Below are positions 59,412-64,000 of a stretch of 64,000 bases of DNA, piece after piece. The stretch comes from F23-B02 sp963625655. Lineage in GTDB: Bacteria > Bacillota > Clostridia > Oscillospirales > Oscillospiraceae. The stretch's first letter is position 1. Every line of letters starts with the position of its first letter. The position numbers were made by a program, and so were the translations under genes. Under the pieces are notes generated by a model, which saw only the letters and a list, made by a program, of their open reading frames with translations, had not been told where the DNA came from and ran no database searches. The DNA lies in contig CAVFTS010000004.1 in NCBI GenBank assembly GCA_963625655.1, positions 6,657 through 70,656 on the forward strand. The letters are read 5' to 3'.

Positions 59412-59963
59412 ATGCGCAATTCCACGAAAACTGCCATAAAGGAAGCATTTATGACTTTGCTCAATAAAAAGCCCTTTGACAAGATAACGGTCAAGGAGAT
59501 AGTCGAAGAATGCGGCATAAACCGCAACACCTTTTACTATCACTATGAGGATATTTACGATCTGCTGCAATCCGTGCTTGACGACGAGGTGCAGACCGCC
59601 ATGCAGTCGGTCGACGGTTTTACGAGCTGGGAAAACGGCTTTTTGAAGGCGGCCGAGTTTGCGCTTCAGAATAAGCAGGCAATATATCACGTTTATCGTT
59701 CCGTCGAGAGAGATGTTTTGGAGCGTTATCTCTACAGTGTTGCGGAGTTTGTTATGAGCAAGGCAATAGAGCAGCAGACGGCGGATCTCGACCCCGACCC
59801 TACGGATCTTGAGTTGATGGTGACGTTTTATAAGTACGCTCTTGCGGGCATAGTCATAGAGTGGCTGAGCCACGGGATGAAGAACTCTCCCGAACAGAGC
59901 ATTCTGCGCTTGGGCGAGCTTTTAAACGGCAACATCCGTTATACCTTTACAAAGAAAAAGTGA
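59412..59963 (+). CDS. TetR/AcrR family regulator
   Basis: A 183 aa repressor-type protein. The N-terminal HTH is KITVKEIVEECGINRNTFYYHYEDIYDLLQ (residues ~24-53). The C-terminal ligand domain (TetR_C_7, DhaS/DhaR-like) shows AIYHVYRSVERDVLERYLY and VTFYKYALAGIVIEWLSHGM. AAAGGAGGCGG precedes the start. Its place directly behind the duplicated dehydratase-like modules and the palindrome in the module 2 promoter suggest that it controls them (inference). Confidence 0.88.
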   Translation: MRNSTKTAIKEAFMTLLNKKPFDKITVKEIVEECGINRNTFYYHYEDIYDLLQSVLDDEVQTAMQSVDGFTSWENGFLKAAEFALQNKQAIYHVYRSVERDVLERYLYSVAEFVMSKAIEQQTADLDPDPTDLELMVTFYKYALAGIVIEWLSHGMKNSPEQSILRLGELLNGNIRYTFTKKK

Positions 59964-59982
59964 TTTGAAACGCAAAACTAAG

Positions 59983-60222
59983 GCTCTATGTCAATAGTTG
60001 GGGTAGAGCAAATAACGAAGATCTGAGAGAAGAGAGTGTACGGAGTGGCGTGCACTCTCTTGTTTAGTAGGAAGGATCGCAATGGAGTATCCTGTTTCTG
60101 AAGGTATCGAAGTTTCTGACGCCGAAGCAGACACGCTTCAGCACCTTTGTTTTGTTGTTACAGCCTTCCGTAAAGCCGTTGGTGTAAGGGACATCGAAGC
60201 TGTTGAGAATATACTCTGACCG
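59983..60222 (-). mobile_element. ISL3-family insertion sequence relic (3' end)
   Basis: On the minus strand 60222-60064 reads RSEYILNSFDVPYTNGFTEG then CNNKTKVLKRVCFGVRNFDT and ends HCDPSY-stop. This is the typical C terminus of ISL3 transposases. About 80 bp beyond the stop lies an IS-end-like sequence GGCTCTATGTCAATAGTTGG at 59985, with an AGAGAGTG/CACTCTCT hairpin between. The 5' ~85-90 percent of the transposase and the other end are missing, and a methyltransferase fragment abuts at 60222. Confidence 0.85.
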
Positions 60223-60578
60223 GTTATGCATATTGCGGAGATTTTTCCCAAGGCCTGGTATCGCAACTGCTTTCCGAAAAGTATGATTTTATTATTGGCA
60301 CTTATTCGCTGCATCATCTTTCTGATCCTGATAAAATCGAATTTATCTCTTCGCTGCTTCCTCTTTTGAATGACTGCGGCAAACTTCTTATCGGCGATGT
60401 TGCTTTTGAAACGAGAGCTGATTTGGAGCGTTGCATACTTCAATCCGGTGCCGAGTGGGATCAGGATGAGATATATTTTGTCGCTGATGAGCTCCGAGCT
60501 CATTTTTCGAATCTTGAGTTTGCGAAGAAATCCGACTGCTCAGGCGTTCTCATTATTCCGAAGGTTCGCGTTATTTAA
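60222..60578 (+). pseudogene. C-terminal fragment of a SAM-dependent methyltransferase
   Basis: Open from 60222 to TAA 60576-60578: GYAYCGDFSQGLVSQLLSEK then YDFIIGTYSLHHLSDPDKIE and LNDCGKLLIGDVAFETRADL. This is the middle and end of a class I methyltransferase; the SAM-binding motif I and the N terminus are missing. The break coincides with the edge of the ISL3 relic. Codon use is more AT-rich than in the neighbouring genes, a sign of recent acquisition. Confidence 0.8.
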
Positions 60579-60654
60579 CCCGCATAGCTTTTTGTTGCAA
60601 TGTGGGCTGAATTGAGTTATAATACCTGCATACTGATTCTACGGAGGCTATTTA

Positions 60655-61023
60655 ATGGTTACTTTCAGACTTAAAGAGCAGGACGATAACCAACTGACAT
60701 ATTGGTACTTCCCGCAGGGCAAGGAAGCTAACGGACACGGAATAATCATTATCGACCGAGTGGCCGGCAGGGTGGACGTTACTCAGCTTGCGCCCGACGA
60801 CAAGCTGCGCCGTCACACGCTCGAGGAGCAGCTCAAGCTCCGCAAGGCGACCGAAAATATGCGAAAGATAGAGCAGCTCCCCGAACTTACCGAGGAGGAG
60901 TGGCCCATTCCCACGGCGGACAAGATCTCGACCGTTTTTGCCGATCATGCGATCCGCAAGATAGTTGAAGCTTACAACCAGGGACAGATCCTTGAGGAAG
61001 GCGTCGAGGTCTGGCAGATGTGA
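60655..61023 (+). CDS. conserved hypothetical protein
   Basis: A 122 aa cytoplasmic protein with no cysteines, no signal and no known domain that I recognise. It starts MVTFRLKEQDDNQLTYWYFP and ends GQILEEGVEVWQM, with a charged helical centre (RRHTLEEQLKLRKATENMRK). GGAGGC precedes ATG 60655 and a terminator-like hairpin follows at 61081-61111. Base composition is like the core genome, so it is probably an old resident between the relics. Confidence 0.65.
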   Translation: MVTFRLKEQDDNQLTYWYFPQGKEANGHGIIIIDRVAGRVDVTQLAPDDKLRRHTLEEQLKLRKATENMRKIEQLPELTEEEWPIPTADKISTVFADHAIRKIVEAYNQGQILEEGVEVWQM

Positions 61024-61080
61024 TAAAAAAGGACTGAAAACCGTTAGCCACAGCCACTAAAGGATGTTTTTATGTAGGGT

Positions 61081-61115
61081 ACGGTGCAACACCGATAAGG
61101 GGTTGCACCGTTTCC
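61081..61115 (+). terminator. terminator-like hairpin after the hypothetical gene
   Basis: ACGGTGCAAC / GTTGCACCGT arms with an 11 nt loop and a short T-rich tail. Confidence 0.65.
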
Positions 61116-61136
61116 GCTTTTATGCGGATTTGTTCG

Positions 61137-61164
61137 GGCTCTATAATAAATGTTGGGGTAGCGA
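61137..61164. mobile_element. second IS-end-like sequence
   Basis: GGCTCTATAATAAATGTTGG followed by GGTAG resembles the ISL3 end at 59985 (GGCTCTATGTCAATAGTTGG then GGTAG), in the same orientation. Only one end is seen and no transposase is attached. Confidence 0.55.
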
Positions 61165-61338
61165 ACCGGGATGGTACGCTGCGCCCAACATTTTCTTAAT
61201 AAAGCGCTGGATATCTTCGTCGATGTAAGAGTCGGGGACGCAGTCTTTGCTGTTTCCGCAGGCGGTCAGGCACAGGCATAAAAGCATGGACAGCACCAAG
61301 GCGGCAGACAGCAGGCGTTTGGTTTTTCGTTTTTTCAT
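61141..61338 (-). pseudogene. lipoprotein gene truncated by the IS-end-like sequence
   Basis: ATG 61338 follows GAGGTGATGTAT. The product starts MKKRKTKRLLSAALVLSMLL with lipobox LTACGN, then only ~40 residues, and its last eight codons (GSLPQHLL-stop) are read from the IS-end-like sequence at 61137-61164. The original protein must have been longer. A 65 aa lipoprotein could still be made. Confidence 0.7.
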
Positions 61339-61412
61339 ATACATCACCTCATAAAAAATACCGTGTTGGGATATTTTTATTATACCGAAATGGTATTCTC
61401 GTGCCATGGGGG

Positions 61413-61637
61413 GTGAAGCATATAAAAAACCGTTTGCGTGAGCTGAGGGAGAGCAAAAAATTTACCCAGCTAAAGGTTGCCATGGATCTGAATTTGAACC
61501 AAAACAGCGTCAGCCGCTACGAAAGCGGTGGCCGTGAAGCCGACTACGGCATGCTGATAAAGTTTGCCGATTACTACGGCGTCTCGATAGACTATATACT
61601 TTGCCGAACCGATAACCCGAATATCAACAAAGAATGA
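61413..61637 (+). CDS. small XRE-family transcriptional regulator
   Basis: A 74 aa protein made of one Cro/C1-type HTH: LRELRESKKFTQLKVAMDLN, QNSVSRYESGGREADYGMLI, FADYYGVSIDYIL. GTG 61413 is taken as start, giving MKHIKNRLREL as in relatives; the ribosome-binding site GGGG is unusually close, so the exact start is uncertain. It diverges from the truncated lipoprotein gene, about 75 bp away. Confidence 0.85.
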   Translation: MKHIKNRLRELRESKKFTQLKVAMDLNLNQNSVSRYESGGREADYGMLIKFADYYGVSIDYILCRTDNPNINKE

Positions 61638-61736
61638 AGCTGCAACGAAACGCTCCTGCGCCGCTGCAGCTTCTTTATGTTTGGAAAACGGGGGAGAGTG
61701 TGATATAATGTAAAAAACAGACCGAGGAGGTGCGCC

Positions 61737-62747
61737 ATGCCGCTTCAAATAGTACAAAAAAGCATTGCGGAAATGTGCTGCGATGCCATAGTTGACCCGA
61801 CGGACAGCTCTTACTCCGGCAGCGGAGGAGCCGACCGTGCCATCCACGCTGCGGGCGGGCTGCCGCTCGAACTGTTCTGCTCAGGGCTTGCCCCCTTGAA
61901 ACCCGGCAAAACGGCGGTCAGTCCCGGCTTCGGACTCCCGTGCAAGCGCATAATCCACATCATCGGGCCCGTGTGGCAGGGCGGAGACCACAACGAGGAG
62001 GAGCTTCTGCGGGACTGCTACATAAATGCGATCAGGACCGCAAAAATGCTCTGCGCAAGGTCCGTTGCTTTTCCGCTCATCTCCTCCGGGCGTTTCGGAT
62101 TTCCGAAGGACCTTGTCCTGCGCATAGCCGTTGACACGATATCAAAGTATATGATGGAGGACGATCCCGATCGGGAGTTTTACATCTGCATCCCCGACCG
62201 CAACGCCTTTGTTGTCAAAAAAGAGGATGTGCTGAACAAATATCTCGATGACAGGCGCTCCGCATTTGAGGACATGACGGCGCTTGCTCGCAGGCGGGAT
62301 GTCACTCTTGAATGCTGCTCCTGCGAAAGTCTGCCGCCGATAAGCTCCGCTTCGCCGAAGACGGTGCGGGCAACGAAGGAGGAGCTTTCCGACTGGCTCA
62401 AAAAGCAGGACGACAGCTTTGCCGTCACGCTGCTGAAGCTCATCGACAAAAAGGGCGTGAGCGACGTGGAGTGCTACAAAAAGGCGAATGTCACGAGAAA
62501 GACCTTCTGGAAGATCAACAACTCTGTCTCCTACAGACCGAGCAAGCAAACGGTGCTTGCCTTTGCCGTGGCGCTTGAGCTCAGCATGGACGAGACGGAG
62601 CAGCTCCTGCGCTCGGCGGGCTTTTCGCTGTCGCACAACAACACATTTGACCTCATTGTAGAGTTTTACATCAAAAACGGCATCTACGATATATTTGAGA
62701 TAAACTCCGCTCTGTACCGATACGACCAAGTGTGCCTCGGCTGCTGA
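61737..62747 (+). CDS. macro-domain protein with C-terminal helical (HTH-like) domain
   Basis: A 336 aa protein. Residues 1-165 are a macro (ADP-ribose-binding) domain: AIVDPTDSSYSGSGGADRAIHAAGG, PGFGLPCKRIIHIIGPVW and SVAFPLISSGRFGFPKDLVL. The usual VNAAN is replaced by VDPTD, so ADP-ribose hydrolysis may be altered. Residues ~215-336 form a helical region with SDVECYKKANVTRKTFWKIN and AVALELSMDETEQLLRSAGF, a pattern often found fused to macro or VWA proteins in Firmicutes and resembling an HTH. AGGAGGTGCGCC precedes ATG 61737. Confidence 0.85.
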   Translation: MPLQIVQKSIAEMCCDAIVDPTDSSYSGSGGADRAIHAAGGLPLELFCSGLAPLKPGKTAVSPGFGLPCKRIIHIIGPVWQGGDHNEEELLRDCYINAIRTAKMLCARSVAFPLISSGRFGFPKDLVLRIAVDTISKYMMEDDPDREFYICIPDRNAFVVKKEDVLNKYLDDRRSAFEDMTALARRRDVTLECCSCESLPPISSASPKTVRATKEELSDWLKKQDDSFAVTLLKLIDKKGVSDVECYKKANVTRKTFWKINNSVSYRPSKQTVLAFAVALELSMDETEQLLRSAGFSLSHNNTFDLIVEFYIKNGIYDIFEINSALYRYDQVCLGC

Positions 62748-62765
62748 CGCAAAGGTCTCCCGACG

Positions 62766-62790
62766 GGAGACCCGCTCCTTTAATACGAAC
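62766..62790 (+). terminator. short hairpin after the macro-domain gene
   Basis: GGTCTCCC / GGGAGACC arms just upstream of CGCTCCTTTAAT. The U tract is poor, so termination may be weak; positions are approximate. Confidence 0.4.
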
Positions 62791-62793
62791 GCT

Positions 62794-62829
62794 ATAATGA
62801 GACCGTAACAAGCGATACGGTCTCATTAT
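62794..62829. promoter_or_regulatory. perfect 14 bp inverted repeat upstream of the VWA gene
   Basis: ATAATGAGACCGTA (62794-62807) and TACGGTCTCATTAT (62816-62829) with an 8 nt spacer. TATAAT at 62793-62798 overlaps the left arm, so it may be an operator over a promoter or a hairpin in the 5' leader. Confidence 0.6.
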
Positions 62830-62854
62830 TCATTATTATTAAAGGAGAACGAAC

Positions 62855-63484
62855 ATGAAAAACAACATTACGGAACTGGTATTCATTCTTGACAAGAGCG
62901 GCTCCATGGAGGGGCTTCAGGCGGACACCGTTGGCGGCTTCAACGCCATGATAAAAAAGCAGAAGCAGCTTGAGGGAACGGTCTACGTCACCACGGTGCT
63001 GTTTGCGAACAGCAGCAAGGTCGTGCATGACAGGCTGAGCATCGAAAAGATCGCACCAATGACCGAGAACGACTATCAGCCCGGCGGCGGCACGGCGCTT
63101 ATGGATGCGCTGGGCGACACCATCCGACACATTGCCGGCATCCACAGGTACGCAAGACCGGAGGACGTGCCGGAGCGCACGATCTTCGTCATCACCACCG
63201 ACGGCTACGAAAACGCCAGCCGCCGTTACTCAGCGGAGCGGGTGCGGAGCATGATAAAGCACGAGGAGGAGAAGTACGGCTGGGAGTTTCTGTTCCTCGC
63301 TGCGAACATCGACGCCGTCGAGACGGCGGAGCATTACGGCATCAATGCTGAGCGCGCGGTGAATTACAAGGCGTCTCCGACGGGAACGGTCGATATGTAC
63401 GCCTGCGTCTCCGAGGTGATAACCGGCATCCGCAGCGGCGGCGGTCTTAAAAAGGACTGGGGCAAATCGCTGGAGAAGAAATAA
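62855..63484 (+). CDS. von Willebrand factor A domain protein
   Basis: A 209 aa cytoplasmic VWA protein. The MIDAS motif DxSxS is FILDKSGSMEGL (residues ~9-20), the Thr is in GGTALMDALGD, and the Asp is in ITTDGYENAS. No signal peptide or transmembrane helix is present. Such stand-alone VWA proteins often work with macro-domain, TerD-like or AAA partners; the macro-domain gene directly upstream fits this (inference). AAAGGAG precedes ATG 62855. Confidence 0.88.
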   Translation: MKNNITELVFILDKSGSMEGLQADTVGGFNAMIKKQKQLEGTVYVTTVLFANSSKVVHDRLSIEKIAPMTENDYQPGGGTALMDALGDTIRHIAGIHRYARPEDVPERTIFVITTDGYENASRRYSAERVRSMIKHEEEKYGWEFLFLAANIDAVETAEHYGINAERAVNYKASPTGTVDMYACVSEVITGIRSGGGLKKDWGKSLEKK

Positions 63485-63498
63485 GAGACGGCAATGAA

Positions 63499-63533
63499 AC
63501 ACCGGAAGCGTACTCCGCTTCCGGTGTTTGCGT
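63499..63533. terminator. bidirectional terminator
   Basis: Stem ACACCGGAAGCG / CGCTTCCGGTGT between convergent genes, with T-rich plus-strand tail. Confidence 0.85.
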
Positions 63534-63902
63534 TTATTTGCGCCTTTTCGGCCGGGTGAGGGTGTAGCTCATGTCGAGCAGCGCCCTTAGCGTATCGTCG
63601 GGTGCGCTGCCGTCAAGTGCGACGGTGAGCCAATTTTCCTTGTTCATGTGATATGCGGGGAAAATGCCGCTTTCGCCTTGAAACGATGCGACTAAGACGG
63701 GGTCGCACTTGAGATTGACGACGTCGAGTGTCCCAAAGCCCGAAAGCCCGAGTCTGCTCCTCGACACGTCCATTATAAGGGCAAACCATTTGCCGCTGAC
63801 CGGATGTCGGAACACTTCAAAGTTCGGGTATTTCTGCCACGGACGGTCGGTCGCCGCAAGATAGTTTTCGAGAATGAAGCTCTTTAATTCCTCACGCTTC
63901 AT
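63534..63902 (-). CDS. MmcQ/YjbR family protein
   Basis: A 122 aa protein of the YjbR/CyaY-like fold. It has ATDRPWQKYPNFEVFRHPVSGKWFALIMDV, LKCDPVLVASF and the C-terminal ENWLTVALDG ... LLDMSYTLT, which are the family blocks. These proteins are sometimes called DNA-binding, but the function is unproven. ATG 63902 follows AGGCGGTGTG. Confidence 0.9.
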   Translation of the reverse strand: MKREELKSFILENYLAATDRPWQKYPNFEVFRHPVSGKWFALIMDVSRSRLGLSGFGTLDVVNLKCDPVLVASFQGESGIFPAYHMNKENWLTVALDGSAPDDTLRALLDMSYTLTRPKRRK

Positions 63903-63938
63903 GGTCACACCGCCTGACTTCGACGTGGATTTTGCCTC

Positions 63939-64000
63939 TTATACTTCCACTTCGGCACGGTAGATAAAGGTGACGACGTGCGCTCTGGAGCAGATGTTGT
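63939..64000 (-). CDS. 3' end of an unidentified gene
   Basis: The minus strand reads NICSRAHVVTFIYRAEVEV and stops at 63939-63941. It ends 36 bp before the YjbR-family start on the same strand. Too short to identify. Confidence 0.5.
   Translation of the reverse strand, partial: NICSRAHVVTFIYRAEVEV

Overview
The window is a stretch of chromosome from a moderately GC-rich, low-GC-phylum (Firmicutes/Clostridia) anaerobe that makes endospores. The evidence is spoIIR, spoIIID, a SpoIIQ-like M23 peptidase, a ferredoxin-dependent 2-oxoacid oxidoreductase, an FMN riboswitch, a tryptophan T-box, clostridial-type tRNAs and an ISL3 relic. An Oscillospiraceae/Ruminococcaceae-like gut bacterium fits best (inference). 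Codons are G/C-rich at third positions, so many long antisense ORFs are artefacts. Promoters are textbook TTGACN-16/17-TATAAT types and can be read directly.

Layout. 1-4.3 kb: the start of murC (minus, cut by the window), then cca, a family 4 uracil-DNA glycosylase, a DUF2156 protein and a GNAT protein. 4.3-7.35 kb: a three-gene ABC importer operon on the minus strand (binding protein, permease, ATPase). It is preceded by a complete ribosome-mediated attenuation leader: promoter, a 34-codon leader peptide with an RYYYFYFYF run, and mutually exclusive antiterminator and terminator hairpins. The sequence therefore predicts a tyrosine/phenylalanine transporter. 7.4-12.2 kb: P-loop protein, pgi, D,D-carboxypeptidase and an AI-2E-family permease. 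12.2-17 kb: cysteine desulfurase diverging from mtaB, then serC-serA. 17-22.3 kb: YD-repeat lipoprotein, a zinc-ribbon/DUF5685/J-domain trio, a P-loop ATPase, a HAD phosphatase and a SLOG/DUF1273 protein. 22.4-23.4 kb: FMN riboswitch and ribU. 23.4-27.8 kb (minus): a broken SpoVB-like flippase, then a P-type-ATPase-like gene without an actuator domain, a HAD phosphatase and an MFS transporter in one overlapping operon. 27.9-30.6 kb: S24-type repressor, DUF3267 protein and CapA protein. 30.65-32.35 kb: Trp T-box and a solitary trpB2. 32.35-38.7 kb: spoIIR, ispE, an archaeal-type phosphoglycerate mutase, ComEC-like hydrolase, NUDIX, UbiB kinase and a membrane protein. 38.8-41 kb: zinc-ribbon fragment, tRNA-Glu, tRNA-Met, SpoIIQ-like peptidase, dUTPase and tRNA-Val with an odd palindromic terminator. 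41.3-44.9 kb: P-loop protein plus korDABC. 44.9-52.7 kb: spoIIID, a heterodimeric ABC exporter, a giant SLH-anchored protein with repeated CxxC modules, and a coiled-coil protein.

52.8-59.97 kb is the most unusual region. It contains two tandem copies of a three-gene module: a ~400 aa and a ~530 aa protein of the 2-hydroxyacyl-CoA dehydratase/benzoyl-CoA reductase type, and a 52-56 aa single-span membrane protein with a conserved NLDMK motif. A zinc-ribbon protein and a TetR regulator follow. Each module has its own promoter, and the second promoter contains a perfect TGACATT-C-AATGTCA palindrome. No activator ATPase, CoA-transferase or CoA-ligase gene lies nearby, so the substrate and the electron donor are open.

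59.98-64 kb is accessory: an ISL3-type IS relic fused to a methyltransferase fragment, a small conserved hypothetical gene, a lipoprotein cut by a second IS-end-like sequence, a small XRE regulator, a macro-domain protein, a VWA protein and a YjbR-family protein, with the end of one more gene at the border.
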